The notes under the pieces are model-generated. The model made no database searches. It was not told the DNA's origin and worked only from the letters and a program-made list of their open reading frames with translations. This document shows positions 33,720 through 43,078 of a DNA stretch of 64,000 nucleotides, piece by piece. Position 1 is the first letter of the stretch, and every line of letters starts with the position of its first letter. The stretch covers positions 152,145 to 216,144 of the forward strand of contig CAYYJR010000005.1 in assembly GCA_964472305.1 (NCBI GenBank), written 5' to 3'. Source of the stretch: CAYYJR01 sp964472305 (GTDB lineage: Bacteria > Armatimonadota > Hebobacteria > CAIYQO01). A program made the translations under genes and the position numbers.

Positions 33720-34631
33720 ATGAAAGTCATACACGGCCTGTATCCCGATATCGTCCCCTCCTCGGTGCTTACGCTGGGCATGTTCGACGGCGTTCATCGC
33801 GGTCATCAGGCGTTGCTCGCCTCCTGTCGCCGTCACGCCGACCATCTGGGCGTGCCAGCCGTCGCGCTCACCTACGAACCGCATCCTACGCGCGTGTTGC
33901 GGTCCGATCTGCCGCTACGCCTGCTCACCCCACTGCAGGAAAAGATCGAGCGCCTGCTGCATTACGGGATGGACGTCATTGCGGTCGCGGATTTTACCCT
34001 GGACTTCTCACACCAGAACGCGGATGCCTTTCTGCACGATGTGTTGCTCGCTTCATTTCACCCGCGCACCGTGGTGGCCGGCTACCGCACCACCTTCGGG
34101 CATGGGCGCGCGGGCACCGCGGCAGTGTTGCGCGACTTCGGCACGCGCATGGGATTTGCAGTCGAAATCATCGAGCCGATCGAGGTTGCGGGCGGACCGG
34201 TGAGCAGCACGCGCATCCGCGCGTGCCTTGACCGTGGCGAGGTTGAGGTGGCGGCGGAATTGCTGGGGTATCGCTATCAGATGACCGGCATCGTGATGGT
34301 CGGCGATCAACGCGGCCACGCGTTGGGCGTACCCACGGCAAATCTGGAGTCGCCGACGGAAAAATTGCTACCGCGGGATGGCATCTACGCGGTGGACGTC
34401 TGCGCGCCGGGGGTGTCGCGGCGCGGGGTGATGCACATCGGCGAGCGCCCTGTGTTTGACCGGCCGCACGCGCTGGAGGTGCATCTGCTCGATTTTGCCG
34501 GCGACCTTTATCACCAGCCGCTGACCGTCACTTTCATCACCCGCCTGCGCGACGTGCAGGCGTTCCCCGATGTGCCGTCGCTGCTTGCCCGGATTCAGGA
34601 TGACATCACCCGCGCACGCGCGGTCGAGTAG
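33720..34631 (+). CDS. ribF: Bifunctional riboflavin kinase / FAD synthetase
   Basis: Converts riboflavin to FMN and FAD. The N-terminal nucleotidyltransferase has LTLGMFDGVHRGHQAL (from residue ~17) and the SSTRIR motif. The C-terminal flavokinase has the GHALGVPTANLE phosphate-binding motif and DGIYAVDV. Length 303 is normal. ATG 33720 begins MKVIHGLYPDIV, as in homologues; the upstream open frame is not conserved-looking, and no strong ribosome site is visible. Stands alone with its own promoter. Confidence 0.96.
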   Translation: MKVIHGLYPDIVPSSVLTLGMFDGVHRGHQALLASCRRHADHLGVPAVALTYEPHPTRVLRSDLPLRLLTPLQEKIERLLHYGMDVIAVADFTLDFSHQNADAFLHDVLLASFHPRTVVAGYRTTFGHGRAGTAAVLRDFGTRMGFAVEIIEPIEVAGGPVSSTRIRACLDRGEVEVAAELLGYRYQMTGIVMVGDQRGHALGVPTANLESPTEKLLPRDGIYAVDVCAPGVSRRGVMHIGERPVFDRPHALEVHLLDFAGDLYHQPLTVTFITRLRDVQAFPDVPSLLARIQDDITRARAVE

Positions 34632-34683
34632 ACATCCGCGTGTGCCGTGAGTCATTCGGGTTGTGGGGCGAACGACGTGACTA

Positions 34684-37326
34684 TTACCAGATGAATTCGG
34701 TTATGCGGATGCCGTTGGGGATGGTAACCCGTGAGGATTCCGGTTTGGCGCTAATGACTGTGCTGCCGGTATACCAGCGCACTTCGCGCGGTTGCGCGGG
34801 CAGGTTGACGGTAATATTGCCGGTATCGAGATAAAGCAGCGCGCGCTCCCGCTCCACCAGATATTCCCAGTTCCCGTTTTGCAGATACAATTCGATCAGC
34901 AGCTTATTGCCCAGTTCCACGCGCGTGGGCGTGGAACTGGCACGTCCGTCAGAACGAATGGGCGCCACGCCCAGCGTGGTCAGCCGTTGTGGCTTGGGCC
35001 CGTTCGGCGCCGGCGCGAGTTTCACCATGTCGTTCCGCGCAATGGAAGTCATTTTCACCAGCACCGCGCCGCTGTCCGGTAAAGCGGCGCCGTCCAGACT
35101 TTCCGCCGTGAATGTGCCCACTGTCGTAGGGGTGCTGAGGTGGATAACGCTGGTGTTCAGCGCGCTGCCGGACTCCATGCGTCCCGCCAGCGCCTGCAGG
35201 GTGGGACTGTCCACGCGCAATAATTGCGGCGACTGGTAGCGCGTGAGTTGCAGCGTGTCGCTGAGCCGCCGATTGGCGTCGAGATCGGTATGCGAGACGG
35301 GAATGTTGCTCCACGCGTGCAAGGCATCCAGTGCCACACGGGTGACAATGTCTGGACGCAGATTGTGAAAACCGATAAGCTTGCGCGTCGGGTCAAGAAA
35401 GCCCAGCGCCGCCGTCTCCGCGGAAGCAATGGGCAGCAATCCTTTTGCCATCAAATCTTCCAGCGCATATACCGGCCAGGCCTGGGTGGTCTGCAGCGTG
35501 CCCGCGTTGTATCCCATGCCGTTGAAGGTGAAGGGGAATTCGCCGTTGCGTCCGGTGCGGAGATGGTAGCCCATCTGTTCATCGAGTCCATTCGCCGTAC
35601 CTTGATATTGCAGATCAGTATGGGAATTGTTCGCGAACAGCAACAGGCGCTCACCCTGCCATGCCGCACCGCACGACCGGCCTGACGCCACCAGCAAATC
35701 GTAGGGATGCGGTCCGGTTTTGGTATAATTTTCTATGCGCGAGGTAAACGACAACAAGGTGAGCGGATTGAAATAATTATACCAGGTAAAGGCATCCACG
35801 TCGGAATAGCCGATACCCACGGTGGCGACGGATGGTTTGATCTCGCCGGAGAGGAATAGCCGCGATGCTTGTGTCACCAGTCCCCAGCGCAGTGGATCAA
35901 GATGGATATCGAAGAATCCGACCGTGCGCGTCTTCTCGTCCGCGCCATAGGTAAACAGAATCAGCGCATCCACGTCCAGCAATGCGCCATAGGCGGCGGC
36001 TTCCACCATCCCCACGCCGCGATACGGGTTCGGATAGCAGTAGCCGAGTTCGCGCACCACCAACGGTTTTCCCGCCATGCGCGCCTGACTGACCGTCACC
36101 GGAAAGGAATAGTTCGGGTTGTCCATCAAGGGATTGTTCTGCGCGAAGTAAGCGGGCAACGTCCAATCCCGACCTGGATCCCACAGGGGGTGATCCCAAT
36201 AAAAGTTGATGCCGATGTAATCGCAGGTGTTGGCCGTGGTGATCAGATCCGGCAGAATATCCTGTGCGCCCACCGCGGTGATGGGAATTTTCACACCCAA
36301 TTTATGCAATTCCGTGGTCATGGTGCGCAGATATTTTTCCTGTATGTCGGCAGCGAATTGCGCACCGGAACTCACGCGCGCGGGATTCAACAGCGGTGTG
36401 GAGGCCTTCAGCGTGATGGCGGTATCCAGCTCCATGCGCGGTAACTGTACCGTGCCGTTTTCAATGTTCTCGTTGGGCAGCAATCCGCTGGCGCCGCTAC
36501 GATTCGTCCAGGCATTGCGCAATGTTTGCGTGCTGCCGTAGCGCGCGCGCAACCAGGCGTTCCATTCACGCTGCAGGTCGGCGCGGTAGGGTTGGCGCAG
36601 GTTGGGCCAATCGCCACGCCGAATAAAGAGCCCGTTCTCGTCGTAGATTTCCAGGAAAGCCACCGCCGGATCATCGGCATAGGCCAGCCGAGTATATGGA
36701 TTGACGTGCTCGCGCAACAGTTGGCGCGCGTAGTCCAGTTGCAACTCGATCAGCCGCGGATTGAACACCGCATATGGTTTCGCGCCGCGCCCCAGCGCCT
36801 CGCCGTTCTTTACCCCTTCGTCAGCACGAAAGGTGCGGTAATCATTGAGATCGAGTGCGAGGTAAATACCGCACTCCTTCAACTTCGCCACCCAGTAATC
36901 TAATTGATCGAGGCGCGTCCAATTGAAATATTGTCCCGGTTCAGTCGAGAGAATCCCCTGCGAGTCGTCGATGTGGTGGATGCGCACCAGGTTGATGCCG
37001 GCACGGGCGAACAGCGCCGCCAGCGCGTCGATGCGCGCGTGGTCGATAAATACGCTTTCCTTGGCCAGGTTGACGCCGAAAAAACGTTGGCGCTTGCCGT
37101 CGGCAAAGGCAAAATGCCCATGCTGCACCGAAAGAAATCCGTGCTTCCCCGCGGGTGCATCCAGCCGCGCGGAGGCATCGATCAGCGAACTATCCGGAAA
37201 GGCGGTCAGGTTCGGATCCAGCACCGGCGCGCGCTGCAGAATCGGGGTGATGAACGATGCCGCCGCGGACACGCGGGAAAGCGAGCCGATCAGCAATACG
37301 CAAAGCCATAATAATTGTCGCCACAT
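34684..37326 (-). CDS. Large secreted glycoside hydrolase (clan GH-A-like TIM barrel)
   Basis: An 880-residue exported enzyme. Signal peptide LLWLCVLLIGSLSRVSAAAS. A (beta/alpha)8 barrel at about residues 60-560 has family-A features: FFGVNLAKES, VRIHHIDD, likely acid/base E230 (FLEIYDENGLF) and nucleophile E426 (PLVVRELGYC). The last ~300 residues are beta-rich accessory domains. It resembles GH5 or GH42 members without a clear match to one. ATG 37326 begins the signal peptide, although its ribosome site is poor. Substrate is not deducible, but the two catalytic glutamates suggest a retaining beta-glycosidase. Confidence 0.8.
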   Translation of the reverse strand: MWRQLLWLCVLLIGSLSRVSAAASFITPILQRAPVLDPNLTAFPDSSLIDASARLDAPAGKHGFLSVQHGHFAFADGKRQRFFGVNLAKESVFIDHARIDALAALFARAGINLVRIHHIDDSQGILSTEPGQYFNWTRLDQLDYWVAKLKECGIYLALDLNDYRTFRADEGVKNGEALGRGAKPYAVFNPRLIELQLDYARQLLREHVNPYTRLAYADDPAVAFLEIYDENGLFIRRGDWPNLRQPYRADLQREWNAWLRARYGSTQTLRNAWTNRSGASGLLPNENIENGTVQLPRMELDTAITLKASTPLLNPARVSSGAQFAADIQEKYLRTMTTELHKLGVKIPITAVGAQDILPDLITTANTCDYIGINFYWDHPLWDPGRDWTLPAYFAQNNPLMDNPNYSFPVTVSQARMAGKPLVVRELGYCYPNPYRGVGMVEAAAYGALLDVDALILFTYGADEKTRTVGFFDIHLDPLRWGLVTQASRLFLSGEIKPSVATVGIGYSDVDAFTWYNYFNPLTLLSFTSRIENYTKTGPHPYDLLVASGRSCGAAWQGERLLLFANNSHTDLQYQGTANGLDEQMGYHLRTGRNGEFPFTFNGMGYNAGTLQTTQAWPVYALEDLMAKGLLPIASAETAALGFLDPTRKLIGFHNLRPDIVTRVALDALHAWSNIPVSHTDLDANRRLSDTLQLTRYQSPQLLRVDSPTLQALAGRMESGSALNTSVIHLSTPTTVGTFTAESLDGAALPDSGAVLVKMTSIARNDMVKLAPAPNGPKPQRLTTLGVAPIRSDGRASSTPTRVELGNKLLIELYLQNGNWEYLVERERALLYLDTGNITVNLPAQPREVRWYTGSTVISAKPESSRVTIPNGIRITEFIW

Positions 37327-37468
37327 AGTTGTGCTACAACAATACCCGTTCGGGGCACGAAATTCCTGCTTGGTGGCGCCGGTTGGCGTCGTTAGCGGGC
37401 AAAATCGTGGATTTGTCCATTCGCGGGGCGTTGCATGCGGCGGCAGGCGTCCCACGCGTTGTCGTGCA

Positions 37469-37477
37469 TGCTATAAT
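37469..37477 (+). promoter_or_regulatory. Extended -10 promoter of cca
   Basis: TGC-TATAAT (37469-37477), a perfect -10 with TGn extension, lies 53 nt before the cca ATG. No -35 hexamer is recognisable. Confidence 0.55.
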
Positions 37478-37530
37478 CAGTGACCCTTGCCGGGTTGCTG
37501 GACTTGCCCCGGTGCGAAGGTATTTCACGC

Positions 37531-38970
37531 ATGGAACAGATGCACATCGACGAACTCTGGCCGCGCGTTCCCTATGTGGAAGCGCTGCTGGCCGCGCGCA
37601 CCGCGGTCGGCGCGTCCGCGTGGCTGGTGGGCGGCTGCGTCCGCGACCTGCTGCTCGGGCGCGAGCCTGTGGACGTCGATCTGGCTTCCCTGCAACCCGA
37701 GGCGCTGGCACGGCGCTTCGCCGGCATGGTGGACGGCACGGTGGTGCCGATGGATCCCATGCGTGGCATCTGGCGGGTGGCGCTGCGCAATCATTTCTCT
37801 TTCGATTTCTGCGCCTTTCGCGACAACGACATTCTGGGCGACCTGGCTGGCCGCGATTTTACCGTGAATGCGATGGCGCTGCGCTTGCCCGAAGTGAACC
37901 ATCAAGGCGGCCTGTTGGACCCGTTCCAGGGGCTGCGCGACTTGAATGCCGGCACGCTGCGCCTGGTGGCGCCTTCCGCGTTGCGCGACGATCCGGCGCG
38001 TATCCTTCGCGCGTTTCGTTTTCTCGCCGAACTGCACCTGCTGCCGGACGACGCTACCGAGGCGTTGTTGGCGCGTGACGCCGACCGCCTGCCGCTGGCG
38101 GCGCCTGAACGGTTATTGGCTGAGTGGTGGAAGCTGTGCGCGGGCGCGTTCGCCGTGCCGGCCATCGAACGCATGGATGCCGTCGGCGCGCTGGGCATCC
38201 TCTTCCCGGAAGTGCAATTGATGAAGGGAGTCGAGCAGAACGTTTACCACCATCTGGACGTCTGGCAGCATTCACAGTTGGCGATGGCATATATGTCGCG
38301 CTATCTGCGGCAACCGGAAGACGTGCTGCAGGATTTGCACCCCTATTTCGCCCCGTTGCTGGTAAATGAGCATCGCCGGGCGCGGCTGGTCTTCCTCGCG
38401 CTGATCCACGATTGCGGCAAGCCGGCCACGCGCAGCGAGGAGTCGGGCAAAGTCCATTTCTATCGGCACGAGATGGTGGGCGCGGAGATGGCGACGGTGC
38501 TGTGCCGCCGGTTGCGCGCCAGTCGCGAGGACCAGCACGCGCTGACCACCGTCATTCGCCACCACCTGCGTCCGCCGGCGTTGGCGCGGTCAGTCACCCA
38601 TAACGGCATTACGCGGCGGTCCATGGTGAAGTTTTTCGACGAGACCGGCGGTTATGCGTTGGAGGTGCTGGCGCTGGCGCTGGCGGATAAATCCGCCGCG
38701 CAGGGACCAGCCGCCGACCCGCACGTCCTCGATCACCTGCGCGACTTGTACCGTATGCTCTTTTCGTTCTACGAGGAGCAGTATCTGCCGGTGCTGGCGC
38801 ACCCGTTGCTCACCGGGCACGATCTCACCCAGGCGTTGCGTCTGCCGCCGGGACCGGCCATCGGACGCCTGCTGTCCCAAGCACGCTCGCTGCAGATGCA
38901 GGGACGGCTGACTACCCGCGAGCAGGCGCTGGCGTGGGTTGAGCGACAGATTCGGCAGCAGGACGGGTGA
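37531..38970 (+). CDS. cca: CCA tRNA nucleotidyltransferase / poly(A) polymerase family with HD domain
   Basis: Adds or repairs the 3' CCA of tRNA. The class II nucleotidyltransferase core has WLVGGCVRDLLLG (residues 31-43) and the catalytic DxD in PVDVDLAS (48-50). NDILGDLAGRDFTVNAMAL and DDPARILRAFRF are the next family motifs. A C-terminal HD phosphohydrolase domain (ALIHDCGKP, then HHLRPP) makes it the long 479-residue type. The GAAGG site supports ATG 37531; ATG 37540 is possible. Whether it adds CCA or only part of it cannot be told. Confidence 0.9.
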   Translation: MEQMHIDELWPRVPYVEALLAARTAVGASAWLVGGCVRDLLLGREPVDVDLASLQPEALARRFAGMVDGTVVPMDPMRGIWRVALRNHFSFDFCAFRDNDILGDLAGRDFTVNAMALRLPEVNHQGGLLDPFQGLRDLNAGTLRLVAPSALRDDPARILRAFRFLAELHLLPDDATEALLARDADRLPLAAPERLLAEWWKLCAGAFAVPAIERMDAVGALGILFPEVQLMKGVEQNVYHHLDVWQHSQLAMAYMSRYLRQPEDVLQDLHPYFAPLLVNEHRRARLVFLALIHDCGKPATRSEESGKVHFYRHEMVGAEMATVLCRRLRASREDQHALTTVIRHHLRPPALARSVTHNGITRRSMVKFFDETGGYALEVLALALADKSAAQGPAADPHVLDHLRDLYRMLFSFYEEQYLPVLAHPLLTGHDLTQALRLPPGPAIGRLLSQARSLQMQGRLTTREQALAWVERQIRQQDG

Positions 38971-39038
38971 CGCATCCCCTTACCAATGTGCCGGCGCTCG
39001 AATGTTTCTTCCGATGCAATCAACGAGGATGAGTGCGC

Positions 39039-40178
39039 TTATGGCAGCGGGCACGAGGTGCCGGGTTGCATCGGCATCTGGTCGAGATTGATCGGCGCCG
39101 GGATGAAGATGGCGGGTGAGTGCAGGCTGTCCAGGATGTCTTCCAGTTCGATGTCGGCGCGGCAGGTGAACTGGTCGGCTGCGCCATAATATATGCTCAC
39201 GATAGATTCGTTGGCGGTGCCGGTCACGACCGCGCCGCAGGTGAACACCACGTTGCCGTAAAAACCAATGCGCTCGTATTCCGCTTCCGGGATAAGGAAC
39301 GGCGTGTTGGAGCGCGCGATGATCTTCGCCGGGTCGCGCAGGTCGAGCAGTGCCGCGCCCAGACAATACCCCTGCTCCGGATTCACTCCGTGGTAGATTT
39401 CCAACCATCCTTCCGGCGTCTTGATGGGCACCGCGCCGGCGCCGATGCGCAGGCTGTCCCACATGCCTTTGCGCTTGCCCATGAACGGCACGTGCCGGCC
39501 CCAGTGAAACATATCGTCAGAGTAGGCCATCCACATCTGCTGGCTGCCCAGGCCGGTCGTCGCCGGACGGTGAATCATCACATATTGCCCGTCGATGCGC
39601 TCGGGGAAGATGACGACGTTCTTGTTTTCCGGCGGCAGGATGATCCCATGCTTGCGATAGGTTTTAAAGTCGGTGGTGGACGCCAGCGCCACGCTGATGC
39701 CATAACGCGAAACGGCGGTGTAGTTAATGTAGATGGTGCCTTCGATCTCGGTCATGCGCGGATCTTCGATGCCGTATTCCTCATATTCCTCGGTGGGGAA
39801 GATCGCCGGCAGCTTGTCGATATCGAAGTGATACCCGTCCTTGCTGCGTGCCAGCCGCAGGTGCGACAATGAGCTCAACAATACTTCACCGTTGAGGATC
39901 ACCGCACGCGGATCGGTGGTGTCCAGACCGGGACTATCCTTGCGGAAGTGCAGGATATTGACGCCGACCTTGCCGTCGTGACGTTCGATGACCGGCACCG
40001 CCACTTCGTCGGGTGGTACGTGGCTCGGTATCTCCGCGACCCGCAGCAGTAACAACGTCTCCCCTTGCCAGTTCGTTGCCGCCGCGTTAAACGCACTCAC
40101 CACTTCCAACTCGGGGGAGGACGGTTGAACATGCAGCGGCGAAATAAGGGGATTCATAAGAGCCCGTTCGATACGCAT
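39039..40178 (-). CDS. GH130 family glycoside phosphorylase/hydrolase
   Basis: Five-bladed propeller enzyme acting on beta-mannosides. Family hallmarks: GIEDPRMTEIEG with the catalytic Asp, KNVVIFPERIDGQYVMIHRP, RIGAGAVPIKTPEGWLEIYH and SIYYGAADQFTC. The His/Arg phosphate-binding set present in phosphorylases is consistent with HRP and R in RIGAG, but I cannot prove phosphorolysis over hydrolysis. 379 residues, with no signal peptide, so intracellular. Start supported by AAAGG; ATG 40157 is an alternative. It stands alone; no mannan transporter is adjacent. Confidence 0.88.
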   Translation of the reverse strand: MRIERALMNPLISPLHVQPSSPELEVVSAFNAAATNWQGETLLLLRVAEIPSHVPPDEVAVPVIERHDGKVGVNILHFRKDSPGLDTTDPRAVILNGEVLLSSLSHLRLARSKDGYHFDIDKLPAIFPTEEYEEYGIEDPRMTEIEGTIYINYTAVSRYGISVALASTTDFKTYRKHGIILPPENKNVVIFPERIDGQYVMIHRPATTGLGSQQMWMAYSDDMFHWGRHVPFMGKRKGMWDSLRIGAGAVPIKTPEGWLEIYHGVNPEQGYCLGAALLDLRDPAKIIARSNTPFLIPEAEYERIGFYGNVVFTCGAVVTGTANESIVSIYYGAADQFTCRADIELEDILDSLHSPAIFIPAPINLDQMPMQPGTSCPLP

Positions 40179-40643
40179 CGCGTTTGCCTTTATCCTTCAA
40201 CGTAATCAGCAATCAGACCGGCACAACTCACCGCGAAGGGGATATACCCGCATTTGATACCCGCTTTCATCGATATTCACGCACGCACGGCGCTCCTTGC
40301 GCCATTTGTTGTGAGATGCTGCTTTTCATCGGAGACGACAGCGCGAAGCTGCCGGTTGCCTTGCGGGAAGAAGCACGAAAATAACAAGAGGGGTGCGCTT
40401 TTCGCACTGGTGCATGCCATGATGAACTGAAGCGTTTCCGCGCCTGCCGATCTGATTGCTCCCGGTCATCGTCTTCCTGTCGCGCGATAACGGTTGACTC
40501 TCCCGTGCTGTGCATGAATCCCGGTGGGCATATCGCCGCGGTATGGCCAGTGCTGTTTGCACCGATCCTGGATATTGCCGGCGAATGCCATCGCCCGTCC
40601 CGCGACGATCCGCAGCAGTTTGGCAATGGCGGTCAGGGGAGGG
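40179..40643. other. 465-bp intergenic region upstream of the GH130 gene
   Basis: Lies between the pentapeptide gene (ending) and GH130 (starting), both on the minus strand. It contains an 8-bp direct repeat ATACCCGC at 40244-40251 and 40257-40264 (13-bp period), a possible operator. No clear promoter hexamers, hairpin or coding frame was found; several open frames across it look random. Confidence 0.35.
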
Positions 40644-41534
40644 TTAGTCCACAAGAATGGCACCGTTCAAATTGGCGTCGTCCAGATCGGCGCCGATAAG
40701 ATTGGCCCCTTCCAGATTGGCACGTTCGAGGATGGCATGGCGCAAATCGGCGCCACGCAAGTCTGCGCCGCGCAGGTCGGCTTCGCGGAATACGGCTTTG
40801 CGCAGGTTGGCGCCCGCCAGGCACGCGCCGGTCAGGGTGGCGGCGCTGAAGCGCGCTTGCTCCGCCTGTGCTTCTTCCAGGTTGGCGCCGTCGAAGTAGC
40901 AGCCGATGCAATTGGTGTTGTTGAGTGCCGCGCGGCGCAGTGACACGCTGTCCCCGCGCGCTCCCGCCAGCACCGCCCAGCTCAGGTCGCAGCCGTCGAA
41001 CACCGCGTCGGAAAGGTCTGCCTCGGTCAGCCACGCTTCCGCCAAGTCGCATTGCGCGCAGATCACCGCGCGCAGGCTGGCGCGAGTGAGGTCGGCCCGG
41101 CGCAACTCGACGCCGTGCAGGTTGGCGGAGTCCCACAGGCTGCCGGCGCATTGGCTGTCCGTCAATACCGCGTGCAGCCAGTGGGTGGCGCCCAAGATAG
41201 CGCCTGCCGCCCGCAAGCCGGTTCCGTCGATCTCGGTGAAGTCGGCCTGGCGGGCGCTGACACCATGCAGTGTCGCGCCCGTCAGCGTGAGATTACTGCA
41301 ATGCGCGCCGTCGAGCAGCGCACCGGTGAGGATGGCATCCATCAACTGTGCATCGCGGAGTTCGGCATGGCGGAAATCAACGCGCGCCAGGTTGGCGCCT
41401 GCCGCGTTGCCCAGCCGCGCCAGCACGCGTCGCAAGTAGGCTGAGGAACCCGGCAGGTGTTGCCGGCAGTATTCCGCTTCAAACAACGCCGGTTGACGAC
41501 AGGTGTCAACGCGGCACCGGACCGGGATTGCCAT
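40644..41534 (-). CDS. Pentapeptide-repeat protein with N-terminal Cys/His cluster
   Basis: A 296-residue protein. Residues ~50 to 290 are A(D/N)LxG-type pentapeptide repeats forming a right-handed quadrilateral beta helix (e.g. ADLRGADLRGADLRHAILER). The N-terminus has CRVDTCRQPALFEAEYCRQH, a plausible zinc site (C-x4-C-x10-C-x2-H). Cysteines are also scattered through the first half. ATG 41534 is preferred for its GGAG site. Some pentapeptide proteins mimic DNA against gyrase; no such role can be shown here. It lies 107 nt behind VanW. Confidence 0.85.
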   Translation of the reverse strand: MAIPVRCRVDTCRQPALFEAEYCRQHLPGSSAYLRRVLARLGNAAGANLARVDFRHAELRDAQLMDAILTGALLDGAHCSNLTLTGATLHGVSARQADFTEIDGTGLRAAGAILGATHWLHAVLTDSQCAGSLWDSANLHGVELRRADLTRASLRAVICAQCDLAEAWLTEADLSDAVFDGCDLSWAVLAGARGDSVSLRRAALNNTNCIGCYFDGANLEEAQAEQARFSAATLTGACLAGANLRKAVFREADLRGADLRGADLRHAILERANLEGANLIGADLDDANLNGAILVD

Positions 41535-41641
41535 CGTGCGATGCTCCATCAGGGAATGTACCACGCCCCGTGGTGGAAAATGGCGGTGAGAATGCACGGA
41601 TTACCCGGCATCGAATCGGTGTTACCGCGCGCTGCCGCACG

Positions 41642-43078
41642 TTAGTTGTCGGACAGCATCGAGGTATTGGTGGCGGAAGCGGCGCCCGTGCCGATGCGAA
41701 CGATGGACAATTCGCCCAGGTAGCGATCGTGCGAGAGCACCTCGCGCCGTGCGTCGTCGCCGTTGCCCACCACGCGCGTCACTGTGACAGCCATGCCGGC
41801 TTTCCCCCTCTTTTCGATCTTCTTAACGCCCAGCGGCAGTGTCGAATCCTTGATCGTTTTCGACCGTCCAGGCAGCGTGGTGATGCCGCTGCGCTCGATG
41901 TGCACGGTCGGCGTGGGACCCTTGCCCAGCACCCGCATCGTCAATCGGCGTCCACCGGTTTTTGCCTCGATCAGCACGGGCGTCGCCATCGAATTGTTGA
42001 ATTTGAAATCGATGGCGCCATAGACGACGGTGGCATCCTGGCCGGGCGGCACGTAGTGCACCGGCAGCGAGTGGTGGCTGCGCGCCACGATGTCCAGGTT
42101 GGCCAGCAACGCGGCATTGTATAACGTGGTGGAAACCTGGCATACTCCACCGCCCATGCCGGGTTGCAACTGGCCGCCGACGATAACCGGCGCGGTACGG
42201 AAGCCGTTGTCAGGGTCGCGCGGCCCAACGATTTTGTTGAACGAGAAGGTCTCGCCGGGCAGGAGCACGGTGCCGTCAATCGCGCGTGCAGCGGTATCGA
42301 CATTGCTGGCACGGTTGCTCGTGCTGGTGGAATATGTCGTGGTATAACTGCCCAGCAACGTGTCGATTTCCGCCAGCATCGCCTCGGTCACCCGCGGCGG
42401 ATTGTCCTGGTACGCCAGCGTGAGCGTTTCCGGTAGTGGGCGTCCCGCATGCAGGTTATGCATCAGCGATTGGTCAAGGATTTCCAGCGACGCGGGAATG
42501 TCGAGTAACGCGCCGGCCCGGCCCGGCGTAATGGCGACGCGCTGCGCAACCTCGTCCCAGTGTGCGGCGGCATTGATGGGGGGGTGATCTGTTTGCGTGG
42601 CGAAGGCTGCGAGCATCGTTTGCGCCTGCTGGGGATCCATGATAAAGGACGGCGCAAGCGTGATCCCCGCACAACGCGCGCGCACCGCTTCTTGCAGGCG
42701 GCGGGGCAGTGAACCGTCGCGCCCCAGCGCGTAGGCGGCGCGCAGCGCTCGCTCAGGATCAGCGCTGATGCCCAGTCCCGGAAGCGTCGCCTCGAAACGG
42801 TGCGCGCCGGCGATGAGGGTGATGTTGCCGGTGATTGCGCGGCTGAGCGTATCGCCGATTACCCGTTTCGCTTCCGCGCGCGGCAAGCCGCCCAGGGGGA
42901 CACCGCAAAGAGTGACGCCACGCGCGATGTCGTCGGCGGCGGGCAGCACCAGCGCACTGCCGGCGATGGCCAGCAGCACCAGCGCGGTCAGCGTGATCAG
43001 CAGCGTGGGCATGAGGTGTGACCGACGGGTGCGCGGCGATGATCCGGCAGACGCGGTGTATGTGAATTCTGTAGTCAT
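41642..43078 (-). CDS. VanW family protein with G5-like C-terminal region
   Basis: Membrane-anchored extracytoplasmic protein of 478 residues. One N-terminal helix (LLITLTALVLLAIAGSALVL) is followed by a PG_binding_4-like region, then VanW (FSFNKIVGPRDPDNGFRTAP, GGGVCQVSTTLYNAAL, HSLPVHYVPPGQDATV) and a G5-like end (TTLPGRSKTIKDST). VanW accompanies glycopeptide resistance in some bacteria, but its biochemical role is unknown and none of the vanHAX genes is here. The start overlaps the recO stop by four bases (ATGA). Confidence 0.9.
   Translation of the reverse strand: MTTEFTYTASAGSSPRTRRSHLMPTLLITLTALVLLAIAGSALVLPAADDIARGVTLCGVPLGGLPRAEAKRVIGDTLSRAITGNITLIAGAHRFEATLPGLGISADPERALRAAYALGRDGSLPRRLQEAVRARCAGITLAPSFIMDPQQAQTMLAAFATQTDHPPINAAAHWDEVAQRVAITPGRAGALLDIPASLEILDQSLMHNLHAGRPLPETLTLAYQDNPPRVTEAMLAEIDTLLGSYTTTYSTSTSNRASNVDTAARAIDGTVLLPGETFSFNKIVGPRDPDNGFRTAPVIVGGQLQPGMGGGVCQVSTTLYNAALLANLDIVARSHHSLPVHYVPPGQDATVVYGAIDFKFNNSMATPVLIEAKTGGRRLTMRVLGKGPTPTVHIERSGITTLPGRSKTIKDSTLPLGVKKIEKRGKAGMAVTVTRVVGNGDDARREVLSHDRYLGELSIVRIGTGAASATNTSMLSDN

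Noticed and set aside
33630..33720. FMN riboswitch before ribF
   Set aside because: The leader after the promoter is only about 55 nt, too short, and has none of the conserved FMN-element sequences.
40267..40663. Several overlapping frames in the GH130 upstream gap
   Set aside because: They lack ribosome sites and protein-like composition and overlap each other on the same strand.
41642..43078. Vancomycin resistance locus
   Set aside because: Only a VanW-type gene is present; vanHAX, vanS and vanR are absent, and VanW proteins are common without resistance.
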